Positions 46,080-58,984 of a stretch of 64,000 nucleotides of DNA are shown in pieces (within the stretch, counting starts at the first letter, position 1; each line of letters starts with the position of its first letter). The position numbers and the translations under genes are program-made. A model generated the notes under the pieces. That model made no database searches, was not told where the DNA came from, and worked only from the letters and a program-made list of their open reading frames with translations. The DNA comes from Ciborinia camelliae (taxonomy: Eukaryota; Ascomycota; Leotiomycetes; Helotiales; Sclerotiniaceae): the NCBI GenBank assembly GCA_025890175.1, contig JANPYM010000003.1, positions 3,648,139-3,712,138 on the forward strand, read 5' to 3'.

Positions 46080-49000
46080 GAATCAATTAATTTGAATAAT
46101 TTTATTTTATCCAATGGTTTAGTTAAACCATCTGTTAATTGATCTGAAAAGGAAATCCAATTTAAATCAATTAGGTCCTTATTTATTAAATCCCTAATAT
46201 AATAATAGCGTATAGATATATATTTACTTTTATTATGAAATATAGAATTTCTAGATATATTTATAATAACTTTATTATTTAAATATATAGGGAATTTATT
46301 TTGATTATATTGATTTAATTCAATTAATATTTTTTAAAGATATATTACTTTTTTTACCGTTAAATTAATTGCAATTAGTTCTAATTCAGCTGAATTTTGA
46401 GTTACTATTGATTGTAATTTAGTTTTTCAATTAATTAAATTATTAGCGTATATAAATATATATCTACTAATTGATTTTGTAATGCTTAGATCCTTTGTAT
46501 AATTAGCATCGCAATACCCTTATATATAATTATTAGGGTCTTTGCTATATTTAATGCTTAATAATTTAGTACCTTTTAAATATCTAAATATCCTTTTAAT
46601 TGCAATTATATGATTGGCGTTAGGGTTCGAAGCGAATCAAGCTAATTTAATCATTGCAAAGGTGATATCCTACCTAATACCTAAAGCTAAATATAAAAGC
46701 TTTTCAATTACCTTTTAAACCCATTTAATATCAGATTTATTTGCTTTTTCATAATTTATCTTAATATTATTTTTAGGTATTATAGGAGTACCAATAAAAT
46801 TAGAATTATTTAAATTTAAATTAATTAAATATTTATTAATATAATTTTCTTAATTTAATTTAATATAATCATTATTTCTTTTAATATTAATACCCAAATA
46901 ATCTTGTATAAAGCCTAGATCTTTTAAATTTAAATAATTTTTTAAATTATTTATAAAATCTTTAATTAAAGTTTCACTAGAGCCTATAATCGCAATATCA
47001 TCAATGTATATATTTAAAATTAAATTTGAAGTTTTATTTATAAATATATATTCATTGAATATTAAAGAAATAAAATTTAAATTATATAATATATTTTTTA
47101 AAATTAAATATTATATTTTAGTAGATTGTTTTAATTTATATAATGTTTTATTTAATTTTAAAATAGTATTTATATTATTTTTATTATTTATATTATAAAT
47201 CTCAAATGGCATTATATATAAATCTATATCGATATTCTTCTGTACAAATACTAATATCATATCGATTTTATATATATATCAGGATTTATTAATAATTAAT
47301 GCGAATACTAGTTTCTAGGCCATTTGCTTTATGACGCTAGCAAATATATTTAAATAATCTAATCCATATAATTGTTCGAATCCTTTAACTACGAATCTAG
47401 CTTTAAATTCAATATAATTATTTGGTAGATTTTTAATTTTATATATCCATTTAATTTTAAAAGGTTTTATTTTAGTAATATTAAAATTATTAATTAATTC
47501 CTACGTATTATTATCTTCAAGGGTTTTAATTTCATATTTTATAGCTTTATTTTAGTATTCCTTTTCTTTTGAATTAATAATCTTTAAATACGTTTTAGGA
47601 TTAATTAAATTATTATTAGGTTTTTTAATTATAATTTTATTATTTTGATTTTTAATATTAAAATCCAATAGAGTTTCATTTTAATTGTATTTATCAATTT
47701 TAAATTTTAAACCTTAATTATTTAATAATTTAATATAAATTATATATACAAGATAATATAAATTAATTTCAGGTGATACTTTTTTTAATTGTTTAGATTA
47801 CCTAATTGGGGTAGGTAGATTAGGATTATATGGTATTTCAACTATAGGAGATGATTTATTAAGATCCCCTTAATTTGAATTATTAAAATTATTTTGATTT
47901 AAATCATTATTTTGATTTAAATCATTATTTTGATTTAAATTATTATTTTGATTTAAATCATTATTTCGATTATAATCATTATTTTGATTATAATTATAAT
48001 TTAGATCATTATTTTGAATATTATTTTGATTTAAATTATTATTATTTTGATTATTTAAATCTAATTTTAATTGATTATAATCAATAATCTTATTATAATT
48101 AAAATTAAATTTTTTAGTATATTCATTATTTTCATTTTTATTATAATATAATCGATTTTTATATATAATAAAATCCTTGGAATTTATGATTTTCCTAATA
48201 TTTAATATATAAAATATAAAGTTTTTCGAGGATTCAAAATCTATTAATATATTTTTTTTAGTTTTAAATTTTAATTTTTTATTTTTTTACTCTTTATATT
48301 TAAATATAAACATTAATAAACCTAATATTTTAATATAATTTAAATTAGATTTTTTATTAAATATATATATATATAAAATAATATTAATTATATAATTATA
48401 AATACAATTTTTAATAAAATTAATATTTTTAATTAAATAAAATTATAGGAAAATAAGGATTTTTAAATCAATTATATAATTAATTAATATTTCAAGTAAA
48501 ATTCGATTTAATCGTTTAGTTATTCTATTTTGAAAATACACATATAAACTTATATATTCCATTATAATATTTTAATCTTTTATAAATAAATCTTATTTAT
48601 TTAATTTAAATTCTAATATATTATTAATTTTAATTTATTTTAATTTAATATTAAATTAATTATTAATTAAATTATAAAAATCAATTAAAATATTAAATAT
48701 ATTAAATTTAAATTTAATAGGGTATATTTATATAGCTTTTGTATACCAATCAAAAATCATTATAAAATATCTTTTATTTTTTAAACCAGGCCTAAATAGA
48801 TCATATATATCGATATTAATTATATCGAATTTATTTTTAAATATTATTAATAAATTTTTATTTATATTTTGATACATTTTTGTATATAAATATAATAAAT
48901 AAAAATTAAAATTTAATTTTAAATTATTATTATTTAATAATATTAATTTAAATATATAATCCTTATTAATATACTTTAAATGTTTATATTATAAATTTAA

Positions 49001-50630
49001 AGTATTTAATTTTTTATTAAATTCGATTTAATTAATTATTTTAATTAATTTATTTTTATTTTTATATTTATTTATAAATTTAAAATTAATAATACAATTT
49101 AAAAAAAAAGTATATTCGATTCAAATTACAATAATATAAATATTTAATTTATAATTTATAAAATCAATTTTAATATTAAAAAATTCTATTATATTAATCT
49201 ATTTTAAAATAATGACTTTTTGAATATTAATTAATGTAAAATTTAAATTAAATATATATTTAATTTTTTGAATTAATATTTTTTAATTATTATTTAAAAT
49301 AATAGATATATCCCCTTGTCTTTTAATAAAAACCTGGTTTTTTATAGTTATAATAATATATAAAAATAGATTTTTAGATATTTTAAAATTAATTAATTAA
49401 TTTCTATTATGGTAGTAATGTTCGATAGCTCCTAAATTTAATATAATATTATTTTTAGATTTTGATTTTAATGAATTAACTAATAAACTTATAATATATA
49501 TATTATTAGAATTAATGTATAATTCAAAATCTTTAATATTCGAAAAGATTTTATTAATTGATTCAAAATTCTTCGATTTTTGATTATTTTGATTATTTTT
49601 ATTATTATTTTTATTATTTTTATTATTTTTATTATTTTTATTTTTATTATTAAATTTATTATTAAATTTATTATTAAATTTATTATTATTTTTATTATTA
49701 ATTTTATTAATTCGATTAGAACTTGTATTAGAATTCAAATTTTTTGAAACTTTTTTAATATTTTGATCTGTTTTTAGGTTTTTATAAATTTTATTATTAG
49801 GGTTTAAAGAATTAGCCCTTTTATCTTTATAATAATTAGGTCTATATAACTTAGGGTATTTTTTAAAGCATTTAAATTCTAAATGCTTTTTTCTATTATA
49901 GAACATACAATTTGGTATAGTATTTTGGGGTTTAATTATTTTATTAATTAAATAATCATTTTGAATCCTTTTTAGTCTAATCTTTTTAAATATTAGATCT
50001 GAATTAAGTTTATTTAAATCAATATTAAAGGGATTTAATTTTAATTAAATTGATAATTCTTTTGTTTTTCTTAATTTAAACGAATTAAACGAATTATTTA
50101 ATTTATTAAATATTATTCAAATTATAATAAATTTATAAATTTTATAATTTAATTTTTTTAAAAATAAATATAATGATATAATATAATTTAAAAATTTATT
50201 AATATTTTTAAAATTATTATAATTGGAATTTATTAATTTATTAAAATATCATCCAATTAAATTTAATGATGATTCATTAAAAAAATTTTCAATTAAATTC
50301 TATAATTTTATAGGGTTTGATTGATCTTTAAATCGATTTATTAAATTAATATTTATAATTGATTTAATAACTCCTAAAGTCCTTTTAGAATTTTTATCAA
50401 ATTCTTTTTTTTTATCTTCGAATTTTATTAATAAATTATTAGATTTAAATGTTCCTCCATTATTAAAATAATAGTTTTTATTAGGATTTAGTTCAGAATT
50501 ATTAATATAAGGTATAAATTTATTTATCTTTAAAAAGAGCTTAGCTTTATGAATTTATTTTATATAATTAAAGTGTTCCGCTAAGAGTTCATTAGTAAAA
50601 CGAACTTCTGAATTTATTTTTATTATAAAA
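46080..50630 (-). pseudogene. Copia gag-pol remnant
   Basis: Read on the minus strand. The RNase H end is recognisable (SKYISIRYYYIRD, then DQLTDGLTKPLDKIKL at about 46,090-46,200). The RT active site YIDDI is at 46994-47008, with IIGSS after it. A long Asn-rich linker of NQNNDL repeats is at about 47,880-48,060. The gag part (49397-49906) holds a zinc knuckle C-x2-C-x4-H-x4-C in which the second Cys has become Tyr, followed by runs of Asn and Lys. Frame changes and stops are frequent. Limits are approximate. Confidence 0.8.
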
Positions 50631-50711
50631 GTTTTTGATTTTTTATTATAAATATATATATATATAGATTTAAATTTTTTCGAATTTTTAAATATATTTA
50701 TATAAAATATA

Positions 50712-50714
<3 letters not shown>

Positions 50715-50753
<39 letters not shown>
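50715..50753. repeat. (TA)n microsatellite
   Basis: Uninterrupted TA run inside the Copia leader region. Confidence 0.8.
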
Positions 50754-50755
<2 letters not shown>

Positions 50756-51512
50756 TAATATAAATATAAATATAAAATTTTAATTTTAATAATGTTTTTA
50801 TTTAAGTTTTATAAATATTTTACTTAATAAATTCGAAAAAATAATTAATTCAAAAACTTTTGTATAATACTAATTCAAAAAATTCAAAAAATACAAATAT
50901 TTTTTATTATTATTTTTAATATTTTCAATATTTTTAATTATATTTCTAATATTTTTAATATTTTTAATTATTTTTTTAAATATTTTTTGAATTATATTAA
51001 AATATAAAGCAAAATACTAATTATATTGAAATGTGTATTGAACAAAATATTAATATAATATAATATTAATATTAATATTAGATCAATACTATAAATACAG
51101 AATATTGATATAATATTAATTTAATACTAATATAATATTAATATAATACAATTTTAATACTAAATCAGTCACCTTTTAATATAAAATTAAGCTAAAACAC
51201 CTTAATATAAGATATAATGTTATACCATCTGTTATGGATAACATAATCATATAGATATAACATCTAGAAACCTAATTTTATACATTCAATTAAATTTAGT
51301 CTTAGGGATGTAGGTCTTAGGGTTTAGTATTTATAATTAAATTAAATTTAAATTATAATTTAATTAAAAACTTAATAAAATAAATTAAAAAATTAATTAA
51401 AAATCTTGAAAATAAGCAAATACTATAAATAATTGATTAACTATAAATCAAAAATTTATATATATATATATATAAATATACTAATATTATATATATATAA
51501 ATAGAATCCTTA

Positions 51513-51836
51513 TTATATATATATATACAAGATTCCTAATATACGTAGAGGGTCAATATCAGCGTTACGTATGATATGGAGATCGATATAATTTATAGGT
51601 CTATTAGAATTAATTAGGCCTATCAAAATAATTGTTAGATTTTGATAGCGAATTGGTTTATTAGATATAATCCTAGCGTACCATATAATCCCTTCAAAAT
51701 CGGGTTCCCCTAATATATTATTTTTAGTATCAAACAAGATCGAAATTCGAATTGGAATCCTAATTGAATAATCGGATTCGGGTTTGAGGTTTAATTTAGA
51801 ATGCATTTCGAAGTTGCATTTGATGGTAGGAATCAT
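51513..51836 (-). other. Intact 107-codon frame in the Copia leader, unrecognised
   Basis: An open frame starting at an ATG, with markedly more G and C than its surroundings. The protein is rich in Ile, with repeated SIRIPIRIS-like and NADIDPLRILG segments; no family recognised. It sits between the 5' LTR and gag. It may be leader sequence that escaped mutation rather than a gene. Confidence 0.3.
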
Positions 51837-52009
51837 AATTCAAATCGATCTAATTAAATAGGTTTTGATTCGTTTTAAAGGTATTTTTGATAAAAATAAA
51901 ATATACGATTGCAATTTAATTGATTTATAATATTAATTTGATAAAATCAATTTATTAAAATCGATTCTTCGAGTTTAATACATATATACCAATACCAGAT
52001 AGTATAATC

Positions 52010-52496
52010 TATTACAAATTCGAATTTTAGACATATACAGAGAGTATATACCAATAATACAAAATATCTAATTGATTAATACACAAATTTTATTATAAAT
52101 AAATTAAATATATTAAAAAATAATAATAGTTATATTATATATTTATATATAATATATAAAATAATATTTTTGCGGTACAAAATTAAAAATCAGAATTAAA
52201 ATAAAAATACCCCACTATATTACTTTTTTTCAATTGAAATTCAAACAAAAAATTGACCTTTCCTAATACAGTATTTCGAATTCTGAAAAAACCCCGTACA
52301 ATTCGAATGATCGTATTAGGCACATATTCGCGTAGTTTATACTACCATACCGTACATTTAATTATACTCTGTATAATTAAATAAATATATAATTTATTAA
52401 TTATTTAATTAATTAATTAATATATTTAATTAAATAAATAAATTATATAATTAATTAAGAGATAGATATTATATTTTTAATTAAAATACAACAACA
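52010..52496 (-). repeat. 5' LTR of the Copia element (right, 487 bp, mutated)
   Basis: Same LTR as 44675-45160, but in the first 250 bases I count roughly 35 G-to-A and 10 C-to-T changes relative to the left copy and no clear transversions. Just inside it, minus strand, lies CTATCTGGTATTGG, a possible primer-binding site remnant. Confidence 0.8.
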
Positions 52497-52589
52497 ATAA
52501 TTATTAAAAAAATAATAATATTTAAATTATAATTAAATAAAATAATAAAATTAAAACAAATTAAATTTTTAAATTTTAAATATAGTGTT

Positions 52590-53740
52590 ACCCTTATATT
52601 TGTAAATAAATCAGATTTTGTAGATCTTTTGAGACCGATAATTGATTATCGAGTTTTTAATAAGATTATTATTTTAATCTATTATTTTATTTTTTTTATT
52701 AATAAATTATAAACAAAATTAAGAATAACAAAATAATTTATTAAAATTAATTTAAAATCTGGATTTTTTTTAGTACAAATCAAAAAAGAAAATAAATAAA
52801 AAATAATTTTTAGATATAAATATAGTTTTTTTAAATATTATATTATATTTATAAAATTTATTAATATTTTGATTATTTTTTAAGGAATAATAAATAAAAT
52901 CTTTAAAGATTTGTTAAATTTTAATATTTTTATATATTTTAATAATTTTTTTATTTATATAAAAATTATTAAAAAATATAATAAAATAATTAAAAAGGTA
53001 TTATTTTGTTTTTTGGTTTACAATTTTATAATAATATTTAAAAAATACAAATAACAAATAAAATATATTAAATTTTTAAAATTTAAAATTGGTTTTAATA
53101 ATATTAAAATATTTTTTAATAAAGTTAAATATTTTTTTGAATAAAAATTTTTTTAAATTTTAAAAAAATATTAACAATTTATTAGCTTTATTAATTTTTA
53201 TAGATAATTCGTTTTTAGATTTTTTATAATTATTAAGCTTTTTATAAATTTTAATAATATAAATAAAAAAATATAAAAATAAATTAAAAATATAAATAAA
53301 GTTTTTGAATATTTTAAATAAATTTTTATTTTAATTTTTGTTTTTGTATATTTTGATTTTAAAAGATTAATAATTATAAAATCAAATATTTTGGATTATA
53401 TAATTATAGAAATATTTTTTTAAAAAAAATTAAATAATATATTATACTTTATTATTTTTCATTTTCGAAAACTTTAATCAATTAAAATAAATTATAAAAT
53501 TTATAATAAAAAACTTTTAGTTATTATTAATTATTTTATTAAATAATATTAATATTTAGAAAAAGTAAAACATTATATTAATATATATTTTGATTATTAA
53601 AATCTATTATACTTTATTATTATAAAAATCCTTAATAAAAAATAAACTTAATAAACTAAATTGCTTTTAATATATTGATTTACGATTTATTATAAATTTA
53701 ATAAATTTAACAAAAAAGTAAATATATTATTTTGGTTATC
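52590..53740 (+). pseudogene. Gypsy RT and RNase H remnant
   Basis: Translation from about 52599 gives an FVxKSD...LRPIIDYRVxNK pattern, the start of the RT domain. About 53592-53735 matches the RNase H-to-integrase tether with several RIP-type stops. Further remnants continue to about 54.8 kb but cannot be aligned by eye. Confidence 0.65.
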
Positions 53741-55372
53741 CTAATATAAATTTAAAAAAAAAAAAAGATAAAAATTAATCGATTATAATAATTTTAAATT
53801 TAAAACATTTTATCGAATTATTAAAATTTACAATATTTATAATATCCACAAAAATTTGTAATATATTTATATTAAAATAGTTATTTGAATTTATAAAGAA
53901 AATTAAAAAAGCTATACAAAATAATCCAAAATATTAAATCCAAATCAATTTCCCAAAAAAAAATATTGAACTACAAAATAAACTTTTATACTATAAAAAC
54001 CGTTTATAAATCTTTAACAGTTTTTACAAAAATATCTTCAAATTAGAATATAACATTTTAGTTACTGAATATATAAAAACAAATAAAATTATAAAATTTA
54101 TTACACGCAATTTTTGATAATCAAAATTAAAAAATTTCGTTTAAAAATATATTTCAAATTGTTTTAAATATTAAAAAAACAAAATTTCAAAATATAATAT
54201 ACATAAAAAACTACAATCTATTAAATTACACTATAAATCATAACATACAATCACAATAAACTTTATCATAAATTTACCTTTATTAAATAATTATAATTCA
54301 ATATAAATTATAATAAATCTTTTTACCAAAATAATACATTTTGTTTTATTAAAAATTAAAAATAAAAAAATAAAAAATCTTATTAAAGTTTTCGTTAAAA
54401 TATATTAATATTTATATAATATTTTAATAAACATTATATTAAATTGTAACTTACAATTTATTTTAATTATTTAAAAAAACTTTTTTAAATTTATAAAAAT
54501 CAAATTAAAAATAAATATTTTTTTTTACTTTCAAATTAACAAATAAACAAAATGTTTTAATCAAATCCTTAAAATATACCTTCAAACCTTCATTAATTAC
54601 AAAATATTGAATTAAAAAGATTTTTTAATTACAACCAAATTTATCTATAACAATTTAATATTTTTTGCAACAAAAATATTTTTTTTCTATATAAACTATA
54701 ACTACAATTTTTTCATATACAATTTTTCGATTATATAAATATACAATTCAAAAAGCAAATTCTATATTTATTAGATAATATAAATATATAAGAATATTAA
54801 ACAACAATTAAAAAAAAAAAAATATTATATAAAAAAATAAATAAACAAAAAAAAACAATTTATCCTAAAATATAAAAAAAAATAATTAATAATATTAAAT
54901 ATTAAAAATATTAAAATCAAATAATTTATTAAAAAACTAAATAAAAAAATATAAAAATTTTTCAAAATCCAAAAAATAATTTTTATTATTATTATTACAT
55001 TTGTATTATTTAAAAAATAATATATTTATAATTTTTTCTATATTTTATTTATTAAATTTTATTATATTAATAATTAAAAATTATTTAATCCTAATTAAAT
55101 TCTACAAAAAATAATTTTAATAAAATTTAATTATATAATTAAAAAAATTATAAATTTTATTAATATTAAAAGTAATATAAAATATTTAATTAAATAAAAA
55201 AAATAACTTACCAAAAAATATTAAATATAAAAATTTTATAAACATTTTTATAACAATAATATTAAAAAATTAATATTAATATTTTATTAAGCCTAATTTT
55301 TTAAACCTGTAAATAAAAAAATTCAGAAAATCCTTACAATAATTTGAGGCAAGTTTTAAAAAAAAAAAAGAT

Positions 55373-55650
55373 TGTATTATATAAATATATTATATAATTA
55401 TAAAAAATATAATATAAAAATATAATATAAAAATATAATGAATATAAAAAATGGAATTGCTATATAAAATATTATTTTAATTAATATATTATAAATGGAA
55501 GCATTTTGTTTATTAGGTTATATAAATTTGTATATAAACTTAAATATTTTCTTTTTCAAAAAAACAGATTAAAAATCCAGAATCTTTAGGAACCCTAAAA
55601 GATTATTAGTTAAATTGAATATCCTTTTAAGCCATTATACCCTTGTCACA
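55373..55650 (+). repeat. Right LTR of the outer element (278 bp)
   Basis: Its first half is reduced to A/T and its last 80 bases are normal (ending CCTTGTCACA). It is preceded by a run of 12 A and AGA, the likely remnant of the polypurine tract. Confidence 0.85.
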
Positions 55651-55798
55651 ACGAAAGACTTCTCCTTCTTCGTTTTTTTTACATCCCATTCTTTAAATGT
55701 AAAATATCAACTACTTCCATTGTTTTACATCTGCTCCATCCTGTCTGAGCTAGACCTCAATTGTATTTGTACGAATCTATCAACAGCTATCTTTCATA

Positions 55799-56921
55799 AT
55801 GGGTTTCGAAGCCAGCACGATCCTTGGCCTTCTTGGTCTGCTTGTATGGTAAGACCTGGCTTCTACAGGCTGGGAAAATGCCATATATCGTCAGTTTCTT
55901 CCTGATCATTTGGCTATTATGAAAATGATCAAACTTCTTAACCTTACCTTTTGCGAAGACTTGTTCAAGATCCTCCAAGCTTCTTCTCCACCATCGATCA
56001 AATGCTTTTCATCTCTTCCCTCCGAAAATACAAACGTGTGGTCCGTGTATATTCTTGTACTTACGAAAAGGTTCGCCAAACCACTCATTTACTGCGGGTC
56101 GGGAGCCAAGAAAGGCGTTCACGTCAGATTTTATTGTTGATATTATTGTTGTGTATCGAGCTAGTGTATGTAAAACTATTTTATATCAACAGATTTGCAT
56201 CTTAAGACGCCAATCACCGAGTCCCTCAATTTGTCGATCGAGCTACCAAGGACGGATATACTATAAGTCACAAAGGTCTACTACTCTGGGCCCCTATTCC
56301 CTCCGCCGAAAATGTCCCTTTCTACTGTCTTGTCTTTCTCGCCATAGAAGCTACATTCGGCTTTCTATTCTGGGCAATGAAATCAATGACGAAAGATTAT
56401 AAAATGGGAGAAGCTTGTTCTTGGGATCGCAATTCATTCGAATATGAAGGGCTATGCAATCACAATGCTCTCATGGATGGCATTACTGCTGTTCGACTCA
56501 GGGTTTCTAATAGTCCAGAATGCAGCCCGACAATCAAAGACTTTTCGATTCTTGAATTCAATTAGAACATTCATATCATTCGGAATATTCGATTAATTTT
56601 GAACATTGAATCATATCCATAATTTGGAAACTCACATCAGCTGTGCGGACTATTGGACACCCTGAATCAACTTATCTCACTCAACAACGATCGCAAACAA
56701 GAAGCAAGGAACGAGAAAATACCTAACATACCGCATTCAACAAGCTGCACCCAGAGATCAACCGAGCCCGAGTCACTGATGATATCAATCTCACTGCTGA
56801 TAAATTTATCGTACTCGAATCCGATCGCAAACAAAGAGAAAAGGAGCGAAAATTTGCCTATGCTGCTACATCCAACCAACTATACCCATAATTTAACCGA
56901 ATCCGAGTCTCCTCGATAGAA
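55799..56921 (+). pseudogene. GIY-YIG-like gene, broken
   Basis: Resembles a family of ascomycete proteins with a GIY-YIG-like N-terminal domain (VWSVYILVLTKRFAKPLIYCG) and a conserved middle (GYTISHKGLLLWAPIPSAEN, FLFWAMKSMTKDYKMG, WDRNSFEYEGLCNH). Defects: an in-frame TAA at 55850-55852, a stop at 56138, a change of frame before 56206 with no acceptable intron, a stop at 56563, and a charged repeat tail (DRKQEARNEK, DRKQREKERK) in other frames up to about 56,900. The first stop reads TAA where CAA would keep the frame, a CpA-to-TpA change. A GTAAG overlaps it, but the intron would be only 20 bases. Confidence 0.6.
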
Positions 56922-57121
56922 TAAATTATTATAAAATGTTACAATATGTAAATGAACAATTCTTATATTTTCACAAAGTCTCTTATAATCGGGAAGGATA
57001 CAATGCATATTCGATGAATCATGTCAGCAAAATTGTATTCCTCATCGACGGTCCAATACTGGTACGTGATTCTGACCATCTTCATCTATCAAGCAGTTTC
57101 TCGAATAGTACCAGAGACCAT

Positions 57122-57994
57122 TTACTTGTGATTCAACCCTCCTGCAAGCAGCAAACTCTGGCCAGTTGCATATCCAGTCTTTGCAAACATCATAACTGCA
57201 TTCGAGCATTCTTCTGGAGTGCCCAATCGATGCAATGGAATGGCATCGAGTAAACCAGGAGCAACATCAGCATTTGGAATCATACCCGTATTGCCAATCA
57301 TCGCTGGCGCAACATCATTCACCGTAATTTTGTATTCAGCAAGATGAAGTGATAAATTCTTCATCATAGATGTGAGACCACCTTTTGAAGCAGCATAATC
57401 TATACGCATGTCAGTCAAAGAGGTGAGCAAATAAGTCGAGGGTGAATATCATACGACAACCATTAATTCCAGCTCCATAGGCAGCGATACTCGAAATAAA
57501 TATAATCCTCCCCCATTTCTGTGCCTTCATCCCTTCCACAACTCCTTTAACCAACAAAAACGAAGCTCTCAAGTTGATATTGATTGTATATTCGAATTCC
57601 TCCAATGGAATGTCAGATATATCAACTATTCTCTTACCATACCCAGCATTTGATATTAAGATATCTACAGTCCGTCCATCATGATCACGTTTGATCTCTT
57701 CAAAAAGGCCAGATATCTGTTCCGGGGACCCCATATCGACTTGATGAATTGAAATGCGAAGATCTTTCCCATACGAAGTTTGACGTAGTTCATTCAAGAG
57801 CTTATCAATGGCATCTTTGGAGGTGGAATACGTGAGCGCAAGGTGAACACCTTCTGCAGCAAACGCACGAGCGCAAGCTGATCCTATTCTGTTTTCTTGT
57901 TATTCTTAGCTTTCAAAGTTTGAAGCGGCTTTTCTTACCCTCCAGATGCTCCTGTGATCAGGGCAAGACGGTCAGTCAAGTCGTTATCAGCCAT
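57122..57994 (-). CDS. Short-chain dehydrogenase/reductase 2
   Basis: Exons 57994-57939, 57888-57455 and 57399-57122 give a predicted 255-residue classical SDR. Cofactor loop TGASGGIG (14-21, split by intron 1), LISNAGYG, the serine in FISSIAAYG and the catalytic YAASK (Tyr165, Lys169, just after intron 2). It most resembles 3-oxoacyl-reductase-type SDRs. It is intact although it lies between two AT-rich blocks. It converges on the broken GIY-YIG gene. Confidence 0.93.
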
Positions 57995-58984
57995 TTTGTT
58001 TCGTGGGCTTGTCAAATTTATTCCGTGGTGCTTTGATTTCAAGCTCAAGTTAGTAGTTTACCCCGCATAGCATAGTGGGGAACTTTGGGTGAAGATGGGG
58101 AAAATGTGGGTAATCGGCTCTTAGCGGGAGTGACGGGTATCGCGGGGTACATTTATTGGTCACGAGACAAGAATGTGGGTAAAGACAGATTCCATAAGGG
58201 ATTTCAAAGTTCTGGGACCGGAAAGAGCTCTTGAAAGGGGTTGTATTAATACTAGGTAACCTACTCTCTTCCCTTCGTGTCTATGTACCCTTTCCGTAAA
58301 TCCATATGCTAAAATTGATTCAACAAGACTAGAGAAGAGAGTCATCCCTTCTATAAGGTGGTGATCTCTGGATCCTTTACTCTTCAGCATAGTTCTCTTA
58401 TTTGATTGCTGATGAAGCTATTCCCAATGCTGACATGACGCGTGTGACAGATTTCTCATGAAAGTGTAATTCCTTCTTCAGCTTTATCAATTATTCTTAA
58501 AAGATCACACTTCGTAGAGTTCAGATAGTGCGGGCCATGAGGTGAACAGTATTTTAAGCATTGGGGAGTTTTCATCGATATATGTTTACCCCTAGGGAGT
58601 TCTATATATAAATATTTGCAAACCCAGAAGCACCCCATAGTAGCGGTATGGTCATTGCCGGTAGTAATACTTCTCATATTAGCATATAGTGGTCCCAAGG
58701 AGATTTTGTATACATGCTAAATATCTTAAGAGCTTTCCAAAAGACAAGAAAGGGGCTAGAATTCCAATCTTTTGGATTCAGTCGATGATATCATGTAACC
58801 CATCTCCAACACTATTTTGTTTCATTTCCTTATCATAGCAAAAAATGTATAATTATATCTTTTGTTCCATTATTGTATAAGATTCAGGGACACATTTACA
58901 ATTGGGAAATGGTCGACGGAGATCAAAATAGCCACATGCATTATTTTCTTCTTTTTTCTCCCAGCATTAAAAATTACTCCCCCC
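57995..58984. other. Intergenic between SDR 2 and the right AT-rich block
   Basis: SDR 2 promoter and about 900 bases without a supported gene. Confidence 0.4.

Larger units (their letters stand above)
44675..52496 (-). mobile_element. Ty1/Copia-type LTR retrotransposon nested in the outer element
   Basis: Complete 7.8-kb element inserted in reverse orientation. LTRs have the ends TGTTG...CAACA and the target duplication is ATAAT (44670-44674 and 52497-52501). Minus-strand coding order is gag-like (near 49.4-50.6 kb), then integrase, RT and ribonuclease H (ending near 46.1 kb); RT before RNase H at the 3' end with gag zinc knuckle upstream fits Copia. A polypurine tract (AAGGGGG on the minus strand, 45163-45170) touches the left LTR. 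Frames are interrupted by many stops. Confidence 0.88.
40900..55650 (+). mobile_element. Ty3/Gypsy-type LTR retrotransposon, RIP-mutated, with a nested insertion
   Basis: Outer element of 14.75 kb; without the inner element about 6.9 kb, normal for the superfamily. It is bounded by two LTRs that start TGT and end ACA (or RIP forms of these) and by the 5-base duplication ACGAA (40895-40899 and 55651-55655). Orientation follows from coding remnants on the plus strand: an RT segment at about 52599-52667 (LRPIIDYR-like) and a ribonuclease H/tether segment at about 53592-53735. In the latter, stop codons stand where the family has Gln, Gln, Arg and Trp, as expected from C-to-T and G-to-A changes. 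It cannot encode a working protein. Confidence 0.88.

Noticed and set aside
55849..55868. A 20-base intron removing the first stop of the GIY-YIG-like gene
   Set aside because: Too short for fungal splicing; a 46-base alternative ending at CGTCAG shifts the frame into stops.
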